Position numbers and translations under genes: made by a program
In this document: positions 8,230 through 15,412 of the stretch, one piece after another
Position numbering within the stretch: position 1 is the stretch's first letter
Layout: every line of letters starts with the position of its first letter
The notes under the pieces: model-generated
The model's database searches: none
What the model saw: the letters and a program-made list of their open reading frames with translations, nothing else
Told to the model about the DNA's origin: nothing
NCBI GenBank assembly: GCA_004555855.1
Contig: SFJQ01000012.1
Span: forward strand, 1-27,929
From: [Eubacterium] saphenum
GTDB taxonomy: Bacteria; Bacillota; Clostridia; Oscillospirales; Ruminococcaceae
Length of the DNA stretch: 27,929 nucleotides
Direction: 5' to 3'

Positions 8230-9579
8230 TTAATCATCATTAAGTCTTATCACAACAAGCGTTCTGTCATCGAAGCTTCCGCGCTCGTTGTAGTTGTCCA
8301 GCCACACGCGAAGCCGTTCCTCGGGCGTGTCGCCGATGTTCATACGAAACGCCTCGAGCGAGTGGCAGCGAAGTGCCTCGCGTTTGTCCCAGAGCGCGTT
8401 TACGGATTGCGCCGAGCTGTCGGAAAGAAGCTGCTTTGCGTATTGCAGAGCAACGCTTTGTCTGCTCATCGAAACCGAGTGAAAACGGATAGGCGCGGGG
8501 TCTTCACCCGCGGAAAGTTCCCCTTTCATCGGCAAAATCCCATTCAGTCCGAGGTCGAGGTAAAGGCGTTCCATCATCGGCACGGCGGGGAAATAATCGT
8601 CCGCAACTCCGTCCGACATCAGCATAATTATATCCGAAGCGCCTCTGCTGACGCGGGTTTTCGCGCCGATTGACTTCTGGTCGGTGTTTTTCTCGGAGAG
8701 GAAATCGGTTTCGCCCGAAAACTTCCCGCTGTCCGCTTCGCCCATCAGCTTTACGCAAGCGGAGGAGTCGGCGCTGCTGTTAATCGCGCAGATACACCCG
8801 TCGCCGATTTGCACGCAAGCCATAAAATTCCGCTTTTTTCCGTCGATTACAAGCGGCACGACAACCGCTGCGAGAAACGTTGTGTAAAGGTCGGAGAGCG
8901 TGGGCTTCCTGCCGAGCGCCTTCTCGTAGTTTTCGTCGTCGATAATCTTCGAGAGCGCGTCCTGCTGAGCCGAAAAAGCTTCTCGCGCGGACTGCTGGAC
9001 AAGCGTCGCTATTCTCCCGCAGGCAGCCATAAATTCGGTTGATTTCAAATCCGCACAAAGCCCGTTTTTAATCTCGGGAAGCTCGTAGAAAAGCCGCTCG
9101 AGCTTATCCTTCAGGAAAGCCGCAGCCGTTTCGCACGCAGCGCGCGAGCCTATCCGCGAAAGCCGCTTTGAACCCGCTCCGTCGCAGACTGCCGCGATAA
9201 AGCAGTCATCGGTCACGGCTGTTTCAAAGTAATCGTCGCAGTTTGTGCCCTCGTGCTTGTGTTTTTTTCCGCGGACTCTTGCGCCGATAATCTCGCCGAA
9301 CGGCATAACCGTGCGCTTTTCGTGATACTCGGAGTGCTGCTCGGTCTTGTCGTCAACAATTTCCTTATATTGCCAGATGTTTGCCGTATGCTCGATAACT
9401 TCCATATCCGAAAGCCGTTTTTGCTCCTCGGACGGATTTTCCCGAGAAACCGCGCCGCTCTCGGATTTTTCGGCATTTTCGGCTGTTGTCGGGCATTTTT
9501 TGTTTTCGGTATCGTCAATCGTTACCGAAAGCTGCTCCTCGTTTAACTCGGGAGCGTTTGTGATATCGGTTTTATCCAT
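8230..9579 (-). CDS. PP2C-family protein serine/threonine phosphatase
   Basis: About 449 residues from ATG 9579. A TTG at 9591 would add four residues; I prefer the ATG, which has GGTGG 4 nt upstream, but the choice is not certain. Residues 1-90 are acidic, low in hydrophobics and probably disordered. The PP2C domain follows: EGTNCDDYF (metal-binding Asp near 115), CDGAGS (Asp133-Gly134, the DGxGG motif), a central IIMLMSDGVADDY (the SDG motif) and a terminal FDDRTLVVIRL. These residues coordinate the two Mn/Mg ions used for dephosphorylation. The protein should reverse phosphorylation by the adjacent kinase. It is preceded 18 nt upstream by the TerY-like gene and followed 21 nt later by the kinase gene. 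No signal peptide or membrane segment, so it is cytosolic. Confidence 0.9.
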   Translation of the reverse strand: MDKTDITNAPELNEEQLSVTIDDTENKKCPTTAENAEKSESGAVSRENPSEEQKRLSDMEVIEHTANIWQYKEIVDDKTEQHSEYHEKRTVMPFGEIIGARVRGKKHKHEGTNCDDYFETAVTDDCFIAAVCDGAGSKRLSRIGSRAACETAAAFLKDKLERLFYELPEIKNGLCADLKSTEFMAACGRIATLVQQSAREAFSAQQDALSKIIDDENYEKALGRKPTLSDLYTTFLAAVVVPLVIDGKKRNFMACVQIGDGCICAINSSADSSACVKLMGEADSGKFSGETDFLSEKNTDQKSIGAKTRVSRGASDIIMLMSDGVADDYFPAVPMMERLYLDLGLNGILPMKGELSAGEDPAPIRFHSVSMSRQSVALQYAKQLLSDSSAQSVNALWDKREALRCHSLEAFRMNIGDTPEERLRVWLDNYNERGSFDDRTLVVIRLNDD

Positions 9580-9597
9580 AAATCCACCCAAATCCGA

Positions 9598-10239
9598 TTA
9601 AGGAACGATAACAAATCCCTGAGGCGGCGGCGGAAGCTCGACAGCTTCGCCGGGCTTTGCGTCGATACTCTTGGAAGAAGCCTTGATGGAGCTTGAAACC
9701 CAAGCGAAGAACTGCGCCATATCGCCCGCCGTGAGGTTGTTCATCATGAGAACGTTGTTGGTGATTTTTTTGAGGGTGTTTGCGTTTGCGTTTGCACCTG
9801 CGCCGCAAGCTATGATATTGCCCACGGACACCTGCTTTATCGCGTCGATACCCTCGTCAAGGTTATCGGTCGGCGCTCCGTCCGTCATAAGGAACACGAG
9901 CGGCTTCCAGTCGCCTTTCTGGGTTGCCGTAGAAGTGCGAACCTCGTTTTTAACGCACTCCGCGAGAACTTTGAGCGCGCCGCCGAGCGCGGTTGCTCCT
10001 CCTGCCGAAATCTGCGGCTCCTTGAACACCATAAGCTCGGTAAGCGGGCTTATCTGTCTTGCGGAGCTGTCGAACGTGATAATCGACAGAAACGCGGTTT
10101 CAAGAGCCTGCGGGTCACCTTTCAGCTCCGACACCAGCGTTTTAATTCCTTGTTTAACAGCCTCGATAGGTTCACCCGCCATAGAGCCGCTGCAATCGAG
10201 CAGCAGATAAACGGGCAGTCGTCTGATGTAATCCGACAT
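9598..10239 (-). CDS. terY: TerY-like von Willebrand factor A domain protein
   Basis: A 213-residue protein that is essentially one vWA domain. It begins MSDYIRRLPVYLLLDCSGSM, and an intact metal-ion-dependent adhesion site is visible: Asp15-x-Ser17-x-Ser19, Thr83 in GGATALGGAL, and Asp120 in FLMTDGAPTDN. The phrase LLLDCSGSMAGEPIEAV is typical of TerY proteins. The C-terminus is a proline-rich tail (PPPPQGF). Soluble TerY proteins are believed to organise the phosphatase and kinase of the Ter signalling triad through metal-dependent protein contacts. It is the first gene of the operon, with GGAGG about 8 nt before its ATG, and lies behind the consensus promoter at 10318-10346. The family assignment is strong; the binding partner is inferred from gene order. 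Confidence 0.92.
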   Translation of the reverse strand: MSDYIRRLPVYLLLDCSGSMAGEPIEAVKQGIKTLVSELKGDPQALETAFLSIITFDSSARQISPLTELMVFKEPQISAGGATALGGALKVLAECVKNEVRTSTATQKGDWKPLVFLMTDGAPTDNLDEGIDAIKQVSVGNIIACGAGANANANTLKKITNNVLMMNNLTAGDMAQFFAWVSSSIKASSKSIDAKPGEAVELPPPPQGFVIVP

Positions 10240-10317
10240 ATTTTTCCTCCGTTTCCGGTTGCCGCATAACCTTATTTTTAAATTAAGCGCTGTTTTATAT
10301 TACGCTATACAATCTTA

Positions 10318-10346
10318 ATTATAACTCAAAAAATAATTTCTGTCAA
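10318..10346 (-). promoter_or_regulatory. Sigma-A promoter of the Ter operon
   Basis: Read on the minus strand, TTGACA (10346-10341) is followed by exactly 17 bases and TATAAT (10323-10318). Both hexamers are perfect matches to the vegetative consensus. The first gene starts about 79 nt downstream at 10239. A fully consensus promoter implies high basal strength, so control, if any, would probably be by a repressor. The -35 box forms one half of the inverted repeat at 10341-10357. Confidence 0.85.
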
Positions 10347-10357
10347 TAGTTTTGACA
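10341..10357. repeat. Inverted repeat TGTCAA-N5-TTGACA between divergent genes
   Basis: The two arms are perfect 6-base complements around a 5-base centre (TAGTT). The left arm is the -35 box of the Ter operon promoter. The right arm is a TTGACA on the plus strand, but no good -10 box follows it at 16-18 bases. The element could be a regulator operator or simply two back-to-back -35-like hexamers. Confidence 0.55.
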
Positions 10358-10375
10358 AAAAAAGAAGATTAGTTA

Positions 10376-10404
10376 TTGCAATTTTTGTTAAACTATGCTA
10401 ATAT
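10376..10404 (+). promoter_or_regulatory. Probable sigma-A promoter for the GtrA-like gene
   Basis: TTGCAA (10376-10381), 17 bases, then TAATAT (10399-10404). Each box is near consensus. The start codon at 10438 lies 34 nt after the -10 box. This makes the 10240-10437 intergenic region a divergent promoter region. Confidence 0.6.
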
Positions 10405-10437
10405 ATAGTAAAGACAAAAAATTTCGGAGATGATGAA

Positions 10438-10995
10438 GTGAAAATAAAAGGAAAAGAGCTTGGGGAAATAGTAAAATCGCTGAAAACGCGCGAGGGACGG
10501 CGGGAGCTTTACCGCGAGAACAGGGAGATTATTTTATATGTGATTTTCGGCGCGGGAACAACGCTTATTTCGATGGGCAGCTACGCGCTGTTCAGGATAA
10601 TTTTCCCGAATGCCGAGAGCGTGCCGGCGTGGCTTGGCTGGATTTACGAGTTAACAAAGGGCTTCGGCGTGGACAGCAACACGATTTTGCCGAATTTGCT
10701 GTCGTGGATTTGCGCGAACATTTTCGCGTTCCTCACCAACAGAATTATCGTTTTCCAAAGCCGGAAAAAAGGCGCTTTTGTAATCCTCGAAGTGCTGAAA
10801 TTCTTCGCATCGCGCCTGTTCACGCTCGCGGTGGATATACTGATAATGTTCCTGCTGGTTGATTTGACGGGGATACACAACTTTTTCTACGAATTTGGCG
10901 CGAAAATCATCTCGACAATCGTTGTGCTGGTGCTGAATTATCTTTTGAGCAAGCTGTTTGTGTTCAGGAAGAAAAAGGAAGAAAAGGAGAATTAA
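10438..10995 (+). CDS. GtrA-like multi-pass membrane protein
   Basis: A 185-residue protein starting at GTG 10438, with GGAGA 7 nt upstream. A basic cytosolic N-terminus of 30 residues is followed by four predicted membrane segments at about 31-54, 80-103, 115-140 and 148-172. The phrases ANIFAFLTNRIIVF and NYLLSKLFVFRKK are typical of the GtrA family (PF04138), small four-helix proteins thought to take part in moving lipid-linked sugars across the membrane for cell-surface polysaccharides or teichoic acids. The end is strongly basic and acidic (KKKEEKEN). It is divergent from the Ter operon and 4 nt before a small unknown gene, so the two are probably co-transcribed. No glycosyltransferase lies beside it, so its substrate cannot be guessed. 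Confidence 0.85.
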   Translation: MKIKGKELGEIVKSLKTREGRRELYRENREIILYVIFGAGTTLISMGSYALFRIIFPNAESVPAWLGWIYELTKGFGVDSNTILPNLLSWICANIFAFLTNRIIVFQSRKKGAFVILEVLKFFASRLFTLAVDILIMFLLVDLTGIHNFFYEFGAKIISTIVVLVLNYLLSKLFVFRKKKEEKEN

Positions 10996-10999
10996 GGAA

Positions 11000-11386
11000 A
11001 TGCTGTTAATCGGGGTGAAAGAGGAAAACGGCTGGCTGCTGTCGAGGTGGAATTTGACGTACAAGGTTGGCTGGGAGCATATCTGCAAGGCGGCTGCGGC
11101 GATTTTCGATTATTACGACGGCTTGGAAATTCTGGCTGACGGGGAAGCGGTTGAGGCGACGGCGAAGGAGGACGTTCTTCATCTTGATGAAGCGGGGGAT
11201 TTGGTTGTCCGCGGAATGTCGAGGATAATAAAAGCGCCGCTGATGATAACGTTTTACAATCAGACAAACGCCGTGAGCGCGTCGGTCGCGGGCGTTTCGG
11301 ACGAGTTCAAGCAAGCCGATTATCAGCGGTTCAATATGTCCCTCGGGCAGTATATGGACAGCATTGAGCTTGCGATGTATCGTTAA
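11000..11386 (+). CDS. Small protein of unknown function
   Basis: 128 residues from ATG 11000, beginning MLLIGVKEENGWLLSRWNLT. I do not recognise the family. The frame is open further upstream to an ATG at 10958, but that overlaps the GtrA-like gene, and TAAGGA lies just before 11000, so the shorter form is preferred. The protein has no membrane segment or signal peptide. It has a mixed alpha/beta look, with alternating short hydrophobic strands (GLEILADGEAVEA, GDLVVRGMSRII) and a C-terminal helix. There are no cysteines suggesting metal binding apart from Cys34. Codon use matches its neighbours. It is probably translated together with the GtrA-like gene (4-nt gap). Confidence 0.7.
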   Translation: MLLIGVKEENGWLLSRWNLTYKVGWEHICKAAAAIFDYYDGLEILADGEAVEATAKEDVLHLDEAGDLVVRGMSRIIKAPLMITFYNQTNAVSASVAGVSDEFKQADYQRFNMSLGQYMDSIELAMYR

Positions 11387-11403
11387 ATTTTCGCAAATGA
11401 AAA

Positions 11404-11438
11404 CCCGAAAAGACTTGTTCTTCTCGGGAAATATTTTT
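11404..11438 (+). terminator. Probable intrinsic terminator after the small unknown gene
   Basis: A stem CCCGAAAAGA (11404-11413) pairs with TCTTCTCGGG (11419-11428) with one internal mismatch and a 5-base loop. It is followed by AAATATTTTTG. The U-tract is interrupted, so strength is uncertain. It lies 18 nt after the stop of the 128-residue gene and before the Clp-type gene. Confidence 0.5.
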
Positions 11439-11442
11439 GCCC

Positions 11443-11472
11443 TGAATAAACCCCGCCGGCGCGTCCATAATA
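11443..11472 (+). promoter_or_regulatory. Candidate forespore sigma-G type promoter
   Basis: TGAATA (11443-11448), a 17-base spacer, then CATAATA (11466-11472). This resembles the B. subtilis sigma-G consensus (TGAATA, 17-18 bases, CATACTA), and no good sigma-A promoter is visible in this gap. The expected start of transcription is about 11479, giving a leader of roughly 26 nt that contains the AGAGGTG ribosome binding site. Assignment rests on pattern only. Confidence 0.5.
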
Positions 11473-11504
11473 AAATTACCTGATTTTGTAAAGAGGTGTT
11501 AATT

Positions 11505-13820
11505 ATGGATAATCACAACGCGCCGGCTTTTTCGGCTGAGGTCGCGGAGGCGCTTGCAAACGCGGTGACAATCGCGGGGCAGATGGGACACAAGTATATC
11601 GGCAGCGAGCATTTGCTCTGCGCGCTTGCCAAGAACACGGAGAGCGCGGCGGGAGCGGCTCTTGCGCGGGAGGGCGTGTTTTTCCGCGACCTTGTGCTGC
11701 TGCTGAAGGACAGAGCGGGCGCGGGAACACCCTGTACGCTGTCCGAGAAGGATTTTTCGCCGCGTTTGAAGAAGCTGATTATGAACGCGCGGGGGATTGC
11801 TTTGTCGCGCGGCGAAAACACGATAGCTTCGGAGCACGTTATGATGGCGCTCCTCGCGGACAGGGCAAGCACGGCTTATTCGATGCTCCCCGCGGACTCG
11901 GTTTCGCGGATTTACGCGGGAATTTGCGCGAAAAAATACGAGCCGCCGCGCTTCTCCGAAACACCCGCAAAGCCCGATATCAAGCCAAAGCGCGCTGCTC
12001 AGAAGAACGAGCCCGCGCAGCTCTCCAAGTACGCGGTTGAACTCACGGGACTTGCCCGAGATGGACGGCTTGACCCGGTTATCGGCAGGGACGCGGAAAT
12101 CGAGCGAATGGTGCAAATTCTCCTGCGCCGAAGCAAGAACAACCCCTGCTTAATCGGTGACGCGGGCGTTGGAAAAACGGCGGTTGTCGAGGGCTTCGCG
12201 CAGCGTGTTGCCACGGAAAACGTACCGCCCGAATTGTGCGGGAAGCGCGTTTATTCGGTTGATATGGCGGCAATTCTGAGCGGCGCGAAGTACCGCGGCG
12301 ATTTCGAGGAGCGCTTGAAAGGAGTGCTTGACGAAGCGTGTGCAAATCCCGAGATAATCCTCTTTATCGATGAAATCCACATGATTGTCGGAACGGGCGC
12401 GGCAGAGGGCGCGATTGACGCGGCAAGCGTACTGAAACCGATGCTGGCGCGCGGGAAAATCTGCCTTATCGGCGCGACCACAACCAAGGAATATCGCCGT
12501 TTTATCGAGAAGGACAGCGCGCTCGAGCGGCGTTTTCAGCCGATTAACGTTGAACAGCCCGATGAAGCGCGGACAATCGGTATCCTGAACGGCTTAAGAC
12601 CGCGCTTTGAGGAGTACCACAAGGCTTTCATCACGGACAAGGCAATCCGCGCTGCGGTGACGCTCTCGGAGCGCTATATGAACGACAGGCGGCTGCCCGA
12701 TAAGGCGATAGATTTACTTGATGAAGCGGCAGCGGCGGCGCGCGCGGGACGGCTCTCCGAGAGGAACGGGCTGCTCAAAACGGTCAAGGAGCGGTTTCGC
12801 GGGGAGCGGGTGATTGTCGATGAGGAGGACATCGCGAAAGCTGCCGCGATGATTACGGGGATACCCGTCAGACGGCTTTCCGAGAACGAAACCGAGCGTC
12901 TGGAGCGGCTTGAGGACAGGCTTTGCGAGAGGGTTATCGGGCAGGAAAACGCGGTTTCGCTGGTTGCAAACGCGGTTCGGCGCGGACGTGCGGGACTTCG
13001 CGACCCGAACCGTCCGATAGGCTCGTTTTTGTTTCTCGGACAGACGGGCGTCGGGAAAACCGAGCTTTGCCGGGCGGCTGCGGAAGCGGTTTTCGGCGAT
13101 GAGAAGCGGCTTATTCGCTTTGATATGTCCGAGTTTACCGAAAGTCACTCGGTTTCCAAGCTAATCGGCTCTCCTCCGGGATATGTAGGCTGCGAGCAGG
13201 AGGGCAGGCTTATCGCTGAGGTGCGTTCGCTGCCGTATTCAGTGGTGCTTTTCGATGAGGTTGAAAAAGCGCATCCCGAGGTGCTGAACGTGCTGCTGCA
13301 AATTCTCGAGGACGGAAAGCTCACGGGTTCCGACGGCAGAACCGCCGATTTCAAAAGCACGATTATCATAATGACGGGCAACATCGGCGCGGAGGAGCTG
13401 TCCAAGCGGAATGTCGGTTTCGGGAAGACCGCGGGCGGCTCAACGGACGTGATGAAAGCGCTTAAAAAGACGTTTCGTCCGGAGCTGCTTAACAGAATCG
13501 ACAACATTGTGGTTTTCGAGCGGCTTTCTGCTGAAAATATGGAGAGGATTTGCCGCAAAATGCTGAAAAAAGTCGCCGACAGAGCGCTTTCGCGGGGAAT
13601 TGAGCTTTCGTTTGACGAAAAGGCTGTGAAAAAGCTCTGCGAAAGCGCCTTCGACGAGGATATGGGCGCGCGCCCGCTGCGGAGGAAAATAACAACGCAG
13701 ATTGAGGATATGCTGGGCGGGAGGATTATTTCCGGCGAACTCCCCGATAATTCAAAAGCCGAGGTTTACCCGACAGCCGAGGGCTTCGGAGTGCGGATTA
13801 TGGCGGCAAATCGCCGTTAA
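11505..13820 (+). CDS. Clp-type AAA+ unfoldase (ClpA/ClpC-like) without middle domain
   Basis: 771 residues from ATG 11505; the GTG at 11496 is inside the ribosome binding site and is rejected. Residues 1-140 are a double Clp_N domain (GHKYIGSEHLLCAL and ENTIASEHVMMALL). The first AAA+ module has Walker A GDAGVGKT (about 218-225) and Walker B ILFIDEIH (about 285-292). The second has GQTGVGKT (about 512-519), VVLFDEVEK (about 580-588) and RPELLNRID. A VGF tripeptide near 637 sits where ClpP-docking loops (IGF/LGF/VGF) occur, so it should feed ClpP. Only about 30 residues separate DEAAAAARAG from VIVDEEDIAKAA, so the coiled-coil M domain (with its UVR motif) of true ClpC is absent. It would not be expected to use McsA/MecA-type M-domain control. 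The upstream sigma-G-like promoter and convergent spoIVB hint at a sporulation role (inference). Confidence 0.9.
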   Translation: MDNHNAPAFSAEVAEALANAVTIAGQMGHKYIGSEHLLCALAKNTESAAGAALAREGVFFRDLVLLLKDRAGAGTPCTLSEKDFSPRLKKLIMNARGIALSRGENTIASEHVMMALLADRASTAYSMLPADSVSRIYAGICAKKYEPPRFSETPAKPDIKPKRAAQKNEPAQLSKYAVELTGLARDGRLDPVIGRDAEIERMVQILLRRSKNNPCLIGDAGVGKTAVVEGFAQRVATENVPPELCGKRVYSVDMAAILSGAKYRGDFEERLKGVLDEACANPEIILFIDEIHMIVGTGAAEGAIDAASVLKPMLARGKICLIGATTTKEYRRFIEKDSALERRFQPINVEQPDEARTIGILNGLRPRFEEYHKAFITDKAIRAAVTLSERYMNDRRLPDKAIDLLDEAAAAARAGRLSERNGLLKTVKERFRGERVIVDEEDIAKAAAMITGIPVRRLSENETERLERLEDRLCERVIGQENAVSLVANAVRRGRAGLRDPNRPIGSFLFLGQTGVGKTELCRAAAEAVFGDEKRLIRFDMSEFTESHSVSKLIGSPPGYVGCEQEGRLIAEVRSLPYSVVLFDEVEKAHPEVLNVLLQILEDGKLTGSDGRTADFKSTIIIMTGNIGAEELSKRNVGFGKTAGGSTDVMKALKKTFRPELLNRIDNIVVFERLSAENMERICRKMLKKVADRALSRGIELSFDEKAVKKLCESAFDEDMGARPLRRKITTQIEDMLGGRIISGELPDNSKAEVYPTAEGFGVRIMAANRR

Positions 13821-14950
13821 CGAGCGGATTTTGCCTGTTCGAGCATATTTTCGGCAAAAATCGCGTAGCCGCGCGTGGGGTCGTTGACGAGAACGTGCGT
13901 GACAGCACCCGCAAATCGCCCGTCCTGAATAATCGGCGAACCGCTCATTCCGCGAACAATTCCGCCGGTTTCTTCAAGGAGCGCGGGGTCGGTTATCCTG
14001 ATAACCATACCCTTTGAGCCGTCCAGCCCGAAAAGGTTTATGCGCTCGATTTCGATGCCATATTCGCGCGGTTCGCTGCCGTTTATCGTGGTGAGGACGG
14101 AAGCCTTTCCCGTGTGAACCTCCTGCCTGAACGAAGCCTCGTACTCCTTTCCGTCAAACGGCTCGGAGAGCGTGCCGAAAACGCCTTGCGATGTGTTGAG
14201 GGAAAGCTCGCCGATTTCGCTGTCGGAGAAGATTTTCCCGCAAAGCTCGCCCGCCGTGCCTTCCTTTGCCTTAACAACATCGAAGATTTCCGCGCGGGTG
14301 ATTTCACCGCTTTTCAGGGGAATTTCGCCGCCTGTTGAGGTATCGCTCACCGCGTGTCCAAGACCTCCGAAAACGCCGTTTTCCTTATTGTAAAAGGTGA
14401 GCGTTCCGATACCTGCGGCGCTGTCGCGGACGTAAAGTCCGACCTTGAGCTTGCCGCCGTGGTTTTCGGGGGTTAGGGCAACGCTGATTTCACCGCCGCC
14501 GCGTTCTAGGATAATGCTTGTCCCGTCTGTGCTTTGCTGAACAGCCTCGGCAAATTCCGCGTTTGTGCAGACACTTTTCCCGTTCACCTCGGTTATCACA
14601 TCGCCCGATTTTATACCCGCAGCGGCGGCGGGGGAATTTTCGGCTGTCGAGATAACCATAACGCCGTTTGAGCGCACTTTAATGCCGAACGGAGTGCCGC
14701 AAAGGGTGACTTTTGGGCGAGCTGTTTCAACGGCGGAAGCGGGTTTTATTGGGATACTGCCGAGATAATAGCAAAGCCCGCTGTTTGTCTGTCTGAGAGT
14801 TGCTATTGAGAAACCGCCGCCCTCAAATTGTCCGGCGGGAACGCTTATATTGCAAGGCAGCGCGGCGTAAAAGCAGCACAGGACTGCCGTTAAACAGGCA
14901 GCGAGGGCCGCCGCAGCCGCCGAAAAAATTTTTGCGAATTTCTTGTTCAT
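13817..14950 (-). CDS. spoIVB: SpoIVB-type serine peptidase (S55 family)
   Basis: 377 residues from ATG 14950. The frame is open to 15109, but that extension is not protein-like and the ATG begins a classic signal/anchor (MNKKFAKIF, then an Ala/Leu-rich membrane segment to about residue 32). AAAGG lies 12 nt upstream, a loose fit. A PDZ domain spans about 95-170 (AGIKSGDVITEVNGK). The S55 catalytic residues are visible: His199 in GGLGHAVSD and Ser338 in GMSGSPI, with Asp321 a candidate third member. In B. subtilis SpoIVB is secreted from the forespore and cleaves SpoIVFA to trigger pro-sigma-K processing in the mother cell. Here the gene is not beside spo0A as it often is. It converges on the Clp-type gene, and the two stop codons share TTAA. 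A possible weak sigma-G-like match upstream was seen but is not convincing. Confidence 0.9.
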   Translation of the reverse strand: MNKKFAKIFSAAAAALAACLTAVLCCFYAALPCNISVPAGQFEGGGFSIATLRQTNSGLCYYLGSIPIKPASAVETARPKVTLCGTPFGIKVRSNGVMVISTAENSPAAAAGIKSGDVITEVNGKSVCTNAEFAEAVQQSTDGTSIILERGGGEISVALTPENHGGKLKVGLYVRDSAAGIGTLTFYNKENGVFGGLGHAVSDTSTGGEIPLKSGEITRAEIFDVVKAKEGTAGELCGKIFSDSEIGELSLNTSQGVFGTLSEPFDGKEYEASFRQEVHTGKASVLTTINGSEPREYGIEIERINLFGLDGSKGMVIRITDPALLEETGGIVRGMSGSPIIQDGRFAGAVTHVLVNDPTRGYAIFAENMLEQAKSAR

Positions 14951-15128
14951 AGATATGCTGCGCCTTTCTTCTGCTGAAAATTTTAAAATCAAGTCCGGAG
15001 AAAACGTCCGGCTGAAAATATAATTCGCCGCAAATTCGCCGATATTAAAGGAAATAACAAGCGGATAAAACAGGTCGCCGTGGATTTTTCCCCGAAACCG
15101 CAAGAGCAAATGACAGGAAAAAAATTAC

Positions 15129-15157
15129 TTGACTTTTTCGGAAAAAAGTTGTATAAT
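15129..15157 (+). promoter_or_regulatory. Sigma-A promoter for the RNase J gene cluster
   Basis: TTGACT (15129-15134), 17 bases, then a perfect TATAAT (15152-15157). Transcription should begin near 15164, about 250 nt before the RNase J start. No other good promoter is seen before hpt, so it may drive rnj through tilS. Confidence 0.8.
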
Positions 15158-15163
15158 AATATG

Positions 15164-15412
15164 TATGTATGTTCTATAACAGAAAAATTGTGCTATTGGA
15201 ATAATGAGGAGCTGTCCTCTTTAAATATGAATTAACCGATAAAAATATTCTGGTTTAAAAACCGCAGAAAATTAAAGTTCATTTTTACCATTTTTTCTGA
15301 CAAAATTGTTTTCTTCGCGGCGGCTGATTCGTACATATTTATTCAAAGGAATGGTGACTTCTTTTTACGCTGTAAAAAGGGGATTTCTGCGCTTTTTTAA
15401 GAAAGGGATTTT
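15164..15412 (+). promoter_or_regulatory. Long AT-rich 5' leader of the RNase J mRNA
   Basis: The roughly 250-nt untranslated leader contains a small hairpin GAGGA-GCTG-TCCTC (15206-15219). A stronger perfect stem CTTTTTAC-GCT-GTAAAAAG lies at 15361-15379. A TTTCT (15384-15388) can pair with the AGAAA (15400-15404) that overlaps the ribosome binding site. No known riboswitch class is recognised. Together with 14951-15128, where apart from the 15129 promoter I see nothing convincing, this makes up the largest gene-free stretch in the window. Confidence 0.45.

Noticed and set aside
10352..10380. Plus-strand promoter starting from TTGACA at 10352
   Set aside because: No reasonable -10 box at 16-18 bases (ATTGCA or TATTGC). 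The TTGCAA/TAATAT pair just downstream is better.
15011..15045. Sigma-G-like match upstream of spoIVB (minus strand TTAATA, 17 bases, AATTATA)
   Set aside because: Only four of seven -10 positions match, and the key CAT start is missing. Too weak to list as a promoter.
14951..15109. Longer N-terminal form of SpoIVB
   Set aside because: The extra 53 residues precede an obvious signal/anchor sequence at the ATG at 14950 and look unlike protein. The shorter form fits the family.
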